A stretch of DNA of 64,000 nucleotides from Xestospongia muta (taxonomy: Eukaryota > Porifera > Demospongiae > Haplosclerida > Petrosiidae), in NCBI GenBank assembly GCA_963693285.1, contig OY848918.1, positions 1,285,001 through 1,349,000 of the forward strand. Direction: 5' to 3'. Both the position numbers and the translations under genes were made by a program. Below, in pieces: positions 35,036 to 47,830 of this stretch. The first letter of the stretch is position 1. The number at the start of each line of letters is the position of its first letter. Below the pieces are notes generated by a model. The model was not told the DNA's origin. It saw only the letters and a list, made by a program, of their open reading frames with translations, and ran no database searches.

Positions 35036-35830
35036 TCAAACATCAATACATTTCAAACATTTCCAGTCATCAACTTTTTTTATGTCAACACATTTATAAT
35101 GATACCACAAATTACATAGTTCACATTGAATCATCATTTTATCAAAAAAGTTAGGGAACTGACAGATACAGTAAACGTTGACTAATACTTGTTTAGGTAA
35201 TGACCTCAAAATGCTTTTAAGGCTGCTTGGGAATGATGATATTTTTCTCTGTTCAAGACATTGGAACAAATGCTTTCTCATTTTCATTGCTCAAATGTTA
35301 ATGTTTTTACATCACTTCCAGCACAAACTGCAACAGCAAAAGCAATGGCGAAGAGGCCACAATCTGCCGTTCCATGCTGTTGCTGAACTGGCAATCTCTC
35401 AATTTTAAAGAATGGTTTATCTGTGTTGACAATTTTAGCAATTTGAAGTATGGAGGCTTGATTGAGCTTTTTTGAAGCACTATCCATCACTTCAACTTTA
35501 AACTCTGTCACTAACACACAAAGCCAGTGTGAAGCACCTATACAAAATAAAAAATCAATCAACTCAATAATAATACAACTCAACATGTATTTTAAAAATC
35601 ATGTCAGTCTGCAAGTCTACCTGTGTGCAAAATTTGTACAATGCAAGCATCTGATTTAGGCTCAAAAGTCAAGTTTTGTCCACAAAGAGTATTCTAAAGT
35701 CCATGAACTTTAAACTGTTGCTTCATTATAGTCTCTGTGATGCATTGATTACTCTATCAGATAAGTGTAGTCCATTCTGAAGACAATAAAAATCTTCTTC
35801 TGTCAAGTCAAGTTCCTTTATCCACCACTT
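35036..35830 (-). pseudogene. Ulp1-like cysteine protease with C-terminal PHD finger
   Basis: The minus-strand exon near 35,600-35,830 reads EDFYCLQNGLHLSDRVINAS, then MKQQFKVHGL, a stop, and ACIVQILHTG. The next exon (from 35,537 after TTGTATAG) holds SHWLCVLVTEF with catalytic H, VEVMDSAS with D, and QQQHGTADCGLFAIAFAVAV with Q and catalytic C. After a one-base shift near 35,285 it continues MRKHLFQCLEQRKISSFP, then a PHD-type zinc finger, CICQFPNFFDKMMIQCELC and WYHYKC with a terminal WKCLKC. C48 proteases of this kind act on SUMO-like proteins, and PHD fingers bind histone tails. The internal stop and shift suggest decay. It lies downstream of the pogo transposase in the same orientation. 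Confidence 0.7.
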
Positions 35831-35997
35831 TTCTAAACAGGGAGTATCAAGATTGGTTACATGTATGTACCACAACTACATGTACTTAGCAAAATGTTCA
35901 CTGTACCTCATTCCTCTGTACTTTCTCTTCCCTTTGCTGTCATCCTTGTAACTAATAGAACACATGATGCTATCAAACCTTGATGTTACTTTATGTA

Positions 35998-36880
35998 CCT
36001 TTGTCAGTAGAGACTATGCTTCTTCCATGTGTCTTCATTCCTATCTCTGTAGCTGCAATTCATACTTATCAAAATTCCTGTGTACCTTTCTCAGTGGATA
36101 ATGTAGATGTACAACAAACTGTACTTCTTTTCTTTGTTCCTGTCTTAGTACCTGCTAGAACAAATGACACATAACACTCTTAAGTTGCTTTTCTCACTGG
36201 CAACAACACAGCTTCTCATGTCAAAATCAGACCTTGTAGTTGCTAGAATAGAAATTAACATTACAACCACATTATGTAATTTTACCTATCACAGTGGAGA
36301 CAGTACTTCCTCTAATTCCTCTACTCTTCATCCCAGATCTTGTAGCTACTATTAATCAAACAAGAAATCCATACCTATCTATGCCCAGAATGTACCATTC
36401 TCAGTGAAGGCTTTACTTCCTTTAGTCTTGATTCCTGTCTCTGTAGATGCTATAATAATTATAATGACACATTTCAAACAAAAACATACCATTCTCAGTG
36501 AAGGCTTTACTTGCTCTAGTCTTGATTCCTGTCTCTGCAGATGCTACAATAATTAATAACACATTTCAAACCAAAATATTCCTTGTGTACCATTCTCAGT
36601 GAAGGCTTTACTTCCTCTAGTCTTGATTCCTGTCTCTGCAGATGCTACAATAATTAATAACACATTTCAAACCAAAACATTCCTTGTGTACCATTCTCAG
36701 TGAAAGCTTTACTTGCTCTAGTCTTGATTCCAGTTTTTGTAGATGCTATAAGCATGTTATTGATCTAACCTATCTACGTTCCTGTATTAAGTACCTCTTA
36801 TACATGTAGTAGAACTTGCTCTTGTCTTCACTGTTGTACACACTGCACTTGCCCTTGTCTTTTTACTTTCAACTACAACA
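35998..36880 (-). repeat. Array of duplicated mini-exons, period about 100 bp
   Basis: Minus strand. A 54-bp exon-like unit (coding ASAETGIKTRGSKAFTENG, ending GAGAATG) is followed by a 47-bp intron starting GTACAC and ending ATTGTAG. Close copies end near 36,395, 36,490, 36,592 and 36,691. More diverged units lie at about 36,795-36,875 (KTRASAVCTTVKTRASS), 36,286-36,345, 36,081-36,150 (AGTKTGTKKRS) and 36,001-36,056 (ATEIGMKTHGRS). Units are multiples of 3, so any number can be spliced without changing frame. They lie between the pogo transposase tail and the Ulp1 exons. Confidence 0.65.
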
Positions 36881-36989
36881 GTAAAAGTGTTGAGATACAT
36901 TATTTCATTAAGTGATTATCTTTCCTTCCAACAGACTTTTTAGTCACTGAATTAATTCCTTAACAATTTGAAAATCAATTCAGAAACTA

Positions 36990-37100
36990 ATTAAAATGCA
37001 ATACCGTTAAAGCTCTCTTCTGTAAGCATAACACTAGCGTCCTCCTCTGCACTAAAATCTTCATCAAAAGTAACAGCTGGTTGTGATGAAACACATTATA
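36990..37100 (-). CDS. Short acidic exon in the pogo-element gene
   Basis: The minus strand reads AVTFDEDFSAEEDASVMLTE and on to a GTATTG donor near 37,006. It sits between the transposase tail and the mini-exon array in the same direction. No known domain; it is reported as an exon because of its splice-like edges and open frame. Confidence 0.35.
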
Positions 37101-37387
37101 TTCAATAATTTAACTAGAATATTTATACCTCTTTTTTGTTGAACAACATCCACATATTTTGTACTTCTCTTTTTAAAGCTTTTAACTACATAATGTAGAA
37201 AATCATACATAATTATGCGAAAATTGAAGTCACTATTATTATTTTGGAAGCATGCAGAAAATTTTTTCTAGTGAAAAAAATGGGTGTAGTCATTAACATG
37301 TTCTTGTTAACTAATAATTATTAACCTTACTAATAACTTTTTAAGACTAGCAAACACTGCTTATAAATAATTCTAGCTATTATTATA

Positions 37388-39143
37388 TCAAGGTACCTGC
37401 ATGCCTTTTCCTCTCTCTTCATCTTTTTGCTCTTGTAACTTCTGTTTCTCTTCTTTTAGTCTCATCTTCTTATCCTTCAATCTCTGCTTCTTCTCAAGAC
37501 TTTCCAAATTCTGAAAACTTGTTAAAACTCGAGATATTGTTTTTTTTTCAGGTGAAATAACTTTTGGTACTGGTGATGGATATTTTAAAGTATCTTGAAG
37601 AGGACGACTGGGGTGAGTAGCCATTATAATACATGATTCAGGTTTTGAAGGAGTGTGAAACAGGGATGAGTCAAGAGGTGAATCTGTACCCTTTGAAACA
37701 GAAATGCCAGAATATGGACGATACATTTGTTTCCATTGCATGTACTGCTCATTCATGTCATCTGTATCGTGACCACAATATTGACGGTGAAAATCAATTT
37801 CTTTTTCAGAAAAATGTGGACTTTTGCATACTTTTCTAGCAAAAGGTGAACGACTGATCATTAGGTTGAATGATAGCAGCTCTAATGGTTCAGAAGTGGG
37901 ATCAGACTCTCCCAATCCAGTAAGTTTGCTTCAATTAAGGGGATAGATACCTGTAACACGAAATCCAGATAGTATATTTTTTATGGTCATAGAACGCATC
38001 CATGCCTCACTGAAAAGCCTTGAGAAAGTGTAGCGTGTCACCACTTGACCTTCTTTTACTAAATTATCGTGACATATTTTTTTCCACTCAATTTTTAAGG
38101 GACCAAAACATCCTTTGTCTAATGGCTGTGAAACATGGGTTGTGTTGGGAGGAAAAGTAAAAAGCACAACTTGTTGTTCTGCTGCCATTCGAATGGTATC
38201 AGGGCAGAAATGGGCCGAGTGACCATCCATTAGGAGGATTAACGGGCGAATAGGAGGAGCGTACCATAAAAAATCCCCTTCAAACCACATCTTGAACAGT
38301 TCCTGGTCAATCCAACCCTTTTGAGGACAAGCCATATATGTGGTACCTGGCAACTCTCCTATGGTCATGTCTGGATGCAGGGTTTTTCTATCCAATATAA
38401 TCATTGGAGGTATACAATAACCTGCTGCACTGACACATCCCACCACAGTCATTTGGGACTTGTCTCCAGAAGAAACTGAAACAGGATTCTTGGTTCCCCT
38501 CTTTAAAAATGCCTTTAGGAGGTCTGGGTTTAATGGGACTCCTGTTTTGTCCATATTAAAGAGCTGTGAAGGTTTATCAAGGAGATCATGCTCACACAGG
38601 GTACTTTCGAGCAAGTCAAAGTAGTGACTAAACACTTCAGGGTCTGTAGCTTTAGCCCTAGCAATAGACAGGTGAGCAGGTGTGCGTAAAACAATAGATG
38701 GATGTCGATGGCAAAACCCCTTCCACCATCCATGAGTGACAGAAACATCTAACCCTTTACCAAAGCAAATTCTTTGCACAAGTGCAATCACTTCACTTCG
38801 TGTTCTAGCATATTGAGGAACTTCGTAATAAAAAATGTACAAGCTCTTCCTCTTCAATGTAATTTAAATACCTAGACCGTCCACTGGGAGTTCCATGAAC
38901 AACTTTCCCATTCATCCTGTCATTCAGTGTTGATCTTGGCACATTAAACTCAGCAGCTGCTCTTCGTACCGACATGCCGTACTCATTGACCGCTTTCATT
39001 GGCCTTGTCACTCTTTCATCGTTCCATTGTTTATATACTTCGGGCCTAGTTGTGACGTGTGGAGCAAGAGGAAGCTGAACATTTGGCTTGTGAGGACTCT
39101 TGAATATTCTCTGAGCCAGAGGTAAGTCAGATAACTGGCTCAT
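37388..39143 (-). pseudogene. Pogo/Tigger-type transposase, two lesions
   Basis: The frame starts MSQLSDLPLAQRIFKSPH at 39,143. It has a psq-type helix-turn-helix (MKAVNEYGMSVRRAAAEF, VPRSTLNDRMNGKV), then a CENP-B-like DNA-binding part (VTHGWWKGFCHRHPSI), then a DDE_1 core. Core acidic residues are seen in LFNMDKTGVPLNP (first D), LILLMDGHSAHFCPD (second D) and THVSQPLDKGCFGPLK (third D), so the D-D-D triad is intact. The tail after GFRVTGIYPLN (37,388-37,930) ends in a Lys/Glu-rich coiled-coil-like stretch. A one-base shift near 38,830 in a T-run and an in-frame stop at 37,931 break it. It is probably the source of the terminal repeats at 16.45 and 39.54 kb. Confidence 0.85.
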
Positions 39144-39149
39144 TATTGA

Positions 39150-39541
39150 CTTCGCAATTCAATAGCTAGAAGAAAGAATGGATATAACAACCTAGAGGTG
39201 TTCAAAAGATATCCCTTCATTGTTCATGAGAAGCTACAGTACTGTACAGACCTTATTTACCCCTTTAAGCGAAAGTAACACTCAGTATCACATGTACGAT
39301 CATTGATCACGTGATCCAGTCGGGTATTCGGTAATACTATACAGCCCGTAGCAGCAGCAGCAGCAGCAGAGACTCCAAATTTTTACTCTCGATAGAGTAA
39401 GGTTCTAGCTATGTATGGCAGGGATCCTGTATAAAACTGCTTGAATTTGTGGCGTTGGTAGGACATTGACCGAACATTTGTTCACTCGACCGAAGATCAG
39501 TGTTTTCGGTCGGCCCGTTTTAAAAGCTCTGGTGCAAAAAC
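39150..39541 (-). repeat. Right terminal inverted repeat of the pogo-type element
   Basis: Reverse complement of 16,445-16,797, with the extra 45 bp near 39,175-39,225 and a longer GCA run (39,349-39,369). It starts just 7 bp upstream of the transposase ATG, so the terminal repeat doubles as the leader or promoter region. Confidence 0.8.
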
Positions 39542-39549
39542 GCAACTTG

Positions 39550-40550
39550 CTAAGACTGTGATTTTTTGTATGCTATATCAGAAGGTTGTGATATTGTTGC
39601 CAAGCAGCAAAAATCCTGCATTGCATCATTCCACTTTTAGAAATCGTGTCCGATAATAGGTGGTGGCTGAACATTGGTGGCTTACTCTAGCATGATCTAG
39701 TTCCTACCAGTAATAATGTGTGCTTGTATTCTATCATCTCCCAAAACCAATGCATTTGTTCTAGATAATCTATGATTAATAGTGCTCAGTTTGCTATTGT
39801 GGGTGATTTTAATGTACTTGTTCCCATCTATTGTATTCCATCCAAACTCTAACATCATATATATTCTTTACTACACCAAATAGGTCACAATGGTGCTGTT
39901 ACTCCTATCAATCCTCTAATCCACAATGTATTCATTAAATACCATCCCAGGCTGCAAAAGACACGTTGTCTGGAGATACAATCTATCTTATTGACTAGAA
40001 CAGGGCTTGTGGTAATTTGTTAATAACCCTTGTGCATGAATATTGATTTAAGTTGGTCCGACTGGAAAGACACATTTATGAGTAACATGGAAATAATATC
40101 CCAACATGGAACAATTACCGTAGAAGTTTCTTGAACAAGTTGTGCTTATTACACTTAATTATATATATTACTGAAATCATAAACTGCAAATTATCAGTGA
40201 AAATGTACATATATATAATCACAAGTCAAAAAAGCATGCAGATTAATATCAAATCTTTCTAGGGTAAAAGACAAGGTAATGTTAAATGTTAGCTTTGTTT
40301 ATGTAAAGTAGCTTCTCTTAGTTCATAGGTTTTAATATCTGTTCAATTGAAAGTATATAGTAGTTATTGTTATTAAAACTAGAGAAAGACAAATAGGTTA
40401 TCGAAACACTTGGTGTAAACCAAAGATTTTAGCCCTTCTTTCTTGAAGCTATTTATTACACACAAAAATGGTGTACTAAGATCTGAGACACATTACACAC
40501 CTGTGTGTTGATTTACCATGCACAAAATATGCTTACATTTAGCATTATAG
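39550..40550. other. No supported gene
   Basis: The flank of the pogo-type element. A weak LINE endonuclease-like trace (ATTGTGGGTGATTTTAATG, reading IVGDFNV, near 39,795) is present, but stops surround it. Confidence 0.35.
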
Positions 40551-43500
40551 TTATATCAGCACATATGTATGTAACATGTCCAAGATTTTAACACACCACC
40601 TTTGCACACATTCATTCTCATTCTCTGACCACACATTAAGACATTTCAAGCTATTCCTCATATAAGAAGCTATTCCAACTACTATGCAAGCAATGTCTTT
40701 AAGTTGCAATTTTTCTTCTGCTTTAATATTCCCTTGACAAAATATTGTCAGGTAATTATTTACAACAAGTAGATGCTTCTTCTCTACTGGATACTTCACT
40801 TCGTTTCTATCAATGACATTGTCATAATCAGAACAGTTGTCTATAGTGCCATGGGAGATATTAATACTACAGATGAAATTTATCTCATGGCTTCCAAACA
40901 AAGGATTCGAGAAGCTACTGACCAAACAATTCTCCATAAATAAAGCTGGAAACTTAATACTTGGTACAACAATTTCTTTACAGAGTTCGTCACATTCTGT
41001 ATACTCTTCTTGTTCAGGAATTTCTGTGATATCTTCAATAGTAATGTAAGGTGAGAAGTAGGAAGTTGTAAAAGGAGGAGAGGCACCTTTTGATTCAGAA
41101 AAACCAGGATTATAAGTGACCACATCATTTTCAGACCAAATATTTGCAACAGTAACTACACGAGAATCATCACTGCTTTGCTCAGTAAATTTTATTTGGG
41201 TTTCGTTAACTTAAGAGAAAAAACAACAATTAAAATTATAACTTTCTTAAAATGTATGATTACCAAGAAAGCCAGTAGTTTCACTGTTAGAAGGAAGGTC
41301 AGATGTGGGATACTCAAACTCAGTAGAACCAGTAACAGTTGTGTCTATTTTATGAAATTTATTATAAAAGAAGAAGAGTGCAAATGAAAAACCTAATTAC
41401 GCATACCATATTTGTTGTGAACAACATCTCTTGGAAGTAATTGACGGTTGGTAAGTGAAATAGCTTCAATAATACCTGTATCATCACTTTTTAGAGCTGA
41501 AATGTATTGTGATTGAGGTTTAATCTCGTCAGTTTTGAACGAACTAGAAATATCCTCACAAGAAGTAGCATGACCATCAGGAATTTCATACTATGATACA
41601 AAAATATATTGACTCATTTATTAGCAACAAACTTTATTATCTCCAATACAGCTATCACTATGATATGCATTTGTCCTGTTTGATAAATCACATTGATAAG
41701 ACATGGGTCGAGTTTCTATTATAGGCTGAGAGATCTATGTATGGTTTATCAAATGAAAGAAAAAGAATAACATGTATAATAATAATAAATTATTTATGAT
41801 TCTATTGTCTTATTTTTTACTTTCATTTTAGAGCACAACCACTTAAACTAACAATGGTAGTCTTAAATATTGTAATATTATTAAAATCTGTACAAGTTTG
41901 ATCCTAAAACAAATTTAAAATTAAATTATTAGATTCAGATTGATTATTAACTAGAAACTAGAATATAAGACACTTCTTGGGTGTTACTTACTGTAATTAC
42001 ATCATTGCCCTCATGAAAGTTTGTGGATGGGATATTATTGATGTTTTCATATGGATTACATTCAAAGTTAACACGCCCACCCTGTAGTAATAAAAATATT
42101 GAACATACTTGTAAATATTATACATACTTAGTTCCCATGACAACAACAATAAATATTATCATGTTCAATGGACATTCAGTATGGAACGATAGGTCACTAT
42201 AAGTATAATATATATTTCTTAAAACTCGTAAGCACTGCCAAACATTTAAAATTATTTTAGATATAAAACCTAACCACTCCCATATTACATGTGGCACACC
42301 CATTATTAAATTGCTTCTGAGTTTTATCATCATTCACGTGAGTTAAAAACTAGGATTAATATTATGCATTGCCATTTTAAAATTGTAATTTGCCAACTAC
42401 TTTCATCAACCAATCAGTTAAGCAACTCTACAAATTGAATCTATTATATATTGTTCATATGTATAATTTTAATAGAGCCAATTGATCAATAAATGATAAA
42501 TATCCTGGAAAAACACAGAAATCTGAGGTAAGAAGGTCATAGACTAGCCTACATAACGTGATTTAAGTGCTAGGCATTAACAACAGATTAGAAGAAACTT
42601 TTAGAGCTCTGTCAATCTGCAGCTTCAAACAACTTTTGCAATCTCTGTGTTAGTGTATTATCATATAACACTAGTATTTTCAAATAATTATAGAATGATA
42701 TTTTGTCTAGAGTTAAAAATTGCCAGGTAGTCCTAAGACTATCTGGGCCATTCATATGTGTGCAAACATTTGTTTCATCATTTCACTGTATTCCTATCAA
42801 CAGTAAAAAAAGTTTAACCCAATATTGACAGTTAAGGTACATTTCAACCAATAAATATATCATGAGCTCTGTGATGTTGGGCATAATAATTAAAGCTTTA
42901 ATATACTATAAAACTTAAGAAAAGTATATAACACTACAGGTACTTTACTTAGCTCTGGATTTTCAATAATATAGATTTAGAGCAACACCATGACCATCAA
43001 AAAAATTTAAGGCCATTTTTCGACCACAATCAGGGTCGTTATATCATCATAAATAGTATTCTTCATCATATATTATATGTACTAACTAATTAAAATACCG
43101 TATTTGCTGATTATTTGATTTATTTGAAGAAAATATGTGTTTTAATAGTAATATGTGCCTAAAAGATAGGTAAATGGAGAAGATGTGACAAATGAATAAC
43201 AGATTGTCTACTGATGGCTTTCAAGAAGCAAACAGAAAAACAGTATGTTCTAAATTATGCTATCACAAAAAAAATTTCTATTTGAGAGAAGAATTTATCT
43301 ATGATAACTTTAACTTGAGCAATTCAGCTAAAAAGATGGACCAGTTTGTTGAAGCAAAAAAATGCTATTATCTGTATCAGTCTGTCATTGCAACTTGCTT
43401 TTCTGTGATGCAGCACTATATAGCTGCAGTTTTTTCGATTTCCTATATCATGCAAAACATTTACCTCAGAGTCTTCTTTAAAAGTTACAAATAGATGACA

Positions 43501-46500
43501 TTATGTACTGTAGTTGTAAGATAAGTTATTTTGATCAAATGAGTTAATAGTTCATCACATGCTTAATAAAAAGACCAAGATAAATAATTGAGCCTATAAT
43601 AATTAACCAGCAAATATGTTATAACCAATATCATTTTCTACTATTTAACTAGATTAATATATAATATAATTATAAATATGTTTAGGCAACTTGAAAGTGT
43701 TATAAATGATATATGGTAAATGTGGTTTATTGTTTGTCCATGGACTATAAATATAATAACAAGATTATCATACTTGCTGTGAATTACACAACAAAACTTC
43801 GCATGCAAAGATGGCATGATACCGACAACTGAATAGAATCAAATATAGCTTAATTATAATAACAAGCACAATAACAGAATCCTCACATATGATCTTGTGC
43901 TCTCCTCTGATGAACTATTACTACTAGTTGTAGGATCACTTGATATACCACTGTCACTGTCAGAAGATTTCGTTACTATTGTTTCTTCATTAGATTTGTC
44001 TTGGTGTTGACTAAACTTAACAAATGATGTTTCATGTATACAAGACATTGTATGAGTATACGGGATATTTCCATACACAGGAGTATGATGCCCAGAACTA
44101 ACAGCCCAATCCTATAGCAATAGTAAAGGATTCATATATTTAGTTCCCAGAGCAGCATAGTAAATATTATTTACTTTCAATGAAAATTACTAATAAACAA
44201 CTAACAATTATGAATACACTTAGAAATTAGGTAGTTTTGTTGTACTGCAGTCATTTGGGAAATATCTGGTATATATTTATGACCTACTTATTCAGTAGTT
44301 ACATTTCCTTGACAACAACAATATCTACATATTGCTAAACAATAATACATCACATACATAAGTAAACCATAGCCTATAACATTTACATGTAAGGTGGTTG
44401 TCTCAATTAGAAGTCAAGGCAAGGCCTTCGATAACTGTCAGAGATATATGCAATGTGTGGGTGTATATCAAAGACAACAACTACTACATGTGCTAAAGAC
44501 AAAACAAGGAAGATAGTCTGTTCATGTACAGAGTAAACCAAATGACCAGATAATAATAATGGATATGACTCATTAAGACAACTTTTGCTCCAGACTCCAG
44601 ATAAGTCTCCATCACTCTTGTTAATGGAGTTTAGATTGGCCAGCTATATACACCATAAACCATGACATATAAATGCTAGCTGGTATCTTCAATACACTCA
44701 CACATTGTATTATAAGATGCTGCAATGATGAACAACTATAAATGGTATAAGATATTTATTTTCATGCTAATTGTAAACAATCACAATTGACTTTTCACAT
44801 TGAAATAAACAGTAGCTACTGTCATTATAACTAAAGGTGATAGCACCACATAATAATGACCTCCTTTGCAAGGTTATGGGTTACTGCTGACAGTAAATTA
44901 CCATTTATTTCCTGTAAAATACTGAAAATTGGCAGAATATTAACTGCATGTTACAGCTTACAACTTATGAACAGATAGACAATCACATATACTTACATTA
45001 TCATATAATGGTGATTTCACTGTTAATAAAGGTGACTCTTCAGAAACAATATTACAAGGAGTATGAGGAGGTGTATCTTTGCTTTTTTGTAATAAAATAT
45101 CATGTTCACTGAGACAACTCATTTCAGATACAACATAAGGTCTGGTCTCTATTATAGTAGTAGCAATACTGGTAAGAGAGGGGTTTGGAGAGGTGGGTGA
45201 AGCTATTGTAGCTTCATGTGGTACAAATGGAGGAGATGTAGGTGATAAAGATGGAAGTTGCATTTGAAGTGGCATAGTTGATTGTTGATGTTGTCTTCTT
45301 ATGTGAAGTAACTATATCAGAAAATAGCGACATTATCAATGTTCACAGTTTCTCATCCTCTATTACCACTAATGGTGTATAGTCAAAAACATTGTTCATA
45401 AGTCATACTTTATGTTAACAACTGCTTGTTGTAATTATTACAGTATTATATGCCACTATGGAATTAAACTCTATATGGAGAGGGAGTTAGCATATATTAT
45501 TAAGTTGTTTATTATCTAATGTTTATATAAATGGATGAGAAAACCATGACATGCATTTATCTACTTATGTAAACAGTAGTATGATTTGGCTGACCTCATC
45601 ATGACTAATATCCTGTTCTTGTAGTAACAGTCTTTAACTGAGCTGAACTTTCATAGCTAACGTATGCAATAATAATAACACAAGTTTATAATACATTAGT
45701 AACATACTTGTTATTACCAACATGTGAACAATGTATACCTGCTCTCTCTATTAAATAAAAATGTAAACAGAGTCTATTACTATGATAACTCCAAATACCT
45801 TCACTGAGTCTCAATGATAACTTCTTCCTCATCCTCTTAACCATATGACAACAAAAAATTATCATCACAAGTGTTACCATTAGCACAGTAATCACTGCTA
45901 CGCTTACAATACCAGATATCCAAAATACATTTCCTGGAGCTATAGTACAATTAATTAAGGCAAATCATTTAAAATACCATTAGATATTCCACTAGTAGGT
46001 TCTACAGATGTCATTATTACAGTAGTACTAGTAATTTCAGTAGTTCCAGTAATCCTATCAACTGTGTTGTAACTTCACATGGTACCTAAAAAAAATATCA
46101 TGACTTAGTAGAAAAAAATGTATATTAACTTACTGGTTGTGATAACAGTCTCAGTAGGAGATGGTAGTAATAAGATATACTCCAATACTTGAGGGTACAC
46201 AACAGATGGGTTAGTTATAATAGTACCACCTACTATATCATGAGCTGTCACAGTATAGTTACCACTAACTGGTAGACTTATATACTGGTATACTGTACTC
46301 TCCTCTATACTGGATTTAGTTACATTAATAAACTTTACAATGCCTTTAGAAGACTCTCTAAATATCACATGACATCCATCAGCAGTAGATCTCTCAGCAA
46401 ACCTACACTCTACAACAACTGATCCATTATCGGAGTAGTACTGTAGAGTTAGATTTTGAACATGGTAGATTGCTTTGGTGATAATGGAAAAGTTATTAGT

Positions 46501-47520
46501 ACAGACAGAATATATACTTAACTCACAAAATGTAACCACAGCTTGTTTCTTTGTGTTGTTAAAAATATATGCAGTAAATGTATAATTAAGAGAAGGATGT
46601 AGTCCAGTTATATTATAATATATTGTTGTTTCATTAACATCAGTAATGTTCCATATGTTAACTGAAGGATGAGTTATTGTGTTATTGTTGACATTATCCT
46701 TTGTTACACCATGTATGACACCATCACAAAGGTGAGGAGAACAACTGATCTAAAAAATATTAAATTTTGTTAACAAGTGTATTAAAGTAGAGTCCTCACA
46801 TTGATGGGAAATTGAACTTGAATTAGAGAGCTGTTTCCAGAGCAATTGAATATTACAGTGGGGTGATGTCCATCAATAGTATAATCTGTGATGTCACAGT
46901 AATGCATAAAATGGATAATTGATATGATATTACTTCCAGGATTTTCTTTTGTAGTAGTTGTAACAAGTGAACTATATTGTTCAATAAAGGCTGTAACACT
47001 AGCATTGTAAACACCACAGACTGTGAGGTTATTAGATAGCTGATACAATATATCAGTTGTATTATCATCTACTATTACAGAACCATCTTTACTCTTAACA
47101 ATAACATGATATGTTGTAATACTGCCTTGTGGAATATCATCAGAGTAAAATGATGGAGGAGACCAGGTTAAATATCAGTTATTTTGCGCAGTCCATAGTT
47201 ACTGATAATGTCATATCCACCAACTGGTGGTTCAAATAATTTATTATGGAGGTGGGGTCTTTACGACTGAGGAAAATGACATTACGAACTCCAGTCTCTA
47301 TACTTGTCATACAACCAGTAACTATATTCTCTCCATTAATACAATCAATATGTAGTGCAGTATATCCTGAACCTGATATCAGCCTCATTTCAATAACTCT
47401 AAATTATCAGACCCTATAATAAATGTACATGATACACACAAGACCCCATTATCAGTAGATATAGAGGCACTCTGTGTTCCATAACTACCTATAATGGGAG
47501 GAAAAGATAGCTTATAATCA
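40551..47520 (-). CDS. Receptor gene 2: Ig/FN3-like ectodomain, TM, long tyrosine-rich tail
   Basis: Minus-strand multi-exon gene, paralogue of receptor gene 1. Ectodomain exons are at 47,179-47,520 (STDNGVLCVSCTF; has stops, possibly damaged or mis-spliced by me), 46,782-47,150 (FN3-like) and about 46,120-46,530. The last contains SVVVECRFAERSTADGCHVI, nearly identical in style to 12,250-12,590. The TM is at 45,830-45,940 (VSVAVITVLMVTLVMIIF) followed by KRMRKK. Tail exons are about 44,990-45,275 (ETRPYVVSE, SPLYDN), 43,875-44,112 (TPVYGNIPY, DSGISS), 42,000-42,080 (CNPYENINN), 41,405-41,595, 41,265-41,346 (FEYPTSD) and 40,551-41,210 (VTYNPGF, YFSPYITIED, EEYTECDEL). Three Y-x-N motifs fit Grb2-type SH2 sites. 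No kinase domain. Whether all tail exons belong to one transcript is inferred. Confidence 0.55.
42340..43850. other. Intronic or intergenic AT-rich sequence
   Basis: It lies between tail exons of receptor gene 2. A plus-strand open frame at 43,192-43,494 has no recognisable domain and no supporting signals. Probably a long intron. Confidence 0.35.
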
Positions 47521-47629
47521 AGCTGATATTATTACTTTATACATATTATTATTACTGCTAGTAGTATTACATGTACCATGTTACATGTAGTGAGATTTTT
47601 ACCAGTACTGTTATCTCTAATATTATTAT

Positions 47630-47830
47630 GGTGGTAATAACAACAGTCACAATTAGATAAGAGTGAAAGTACACTATGAAAGCAACTGATAATTAAATCA
47701 TACCTTGTTCACTACATTATTGGTTGTTTGAATAACAATCTCAGTGAACAAGGTATGGTTTAATTATCAGTTGCTTTCATAGTGTATACTTTCACTCTTA
47801 TCTAATTGTGACTGTTGTTATTGCTACACC
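47630..47830. repeat. Long hairpin, arms about 82 bp
   Basis: The left arm 47,630-47,712 (AACAACAGTCACAATTAG... TACCTTGTTCAC) is the near-exact reverse complement of 47,745-47,830. The arms are separated by about 32 bp. It has no coding sequence. It may be a foldback element. It lies upstream of receptor gene 2. Confidence 0.85.

Noticed and set aside
43192..43494. 100-residue plus-strand open frame
   Set aside because: It lies within a probable intron of receptor 2 on the opposite strand, with no domain and no splice support.
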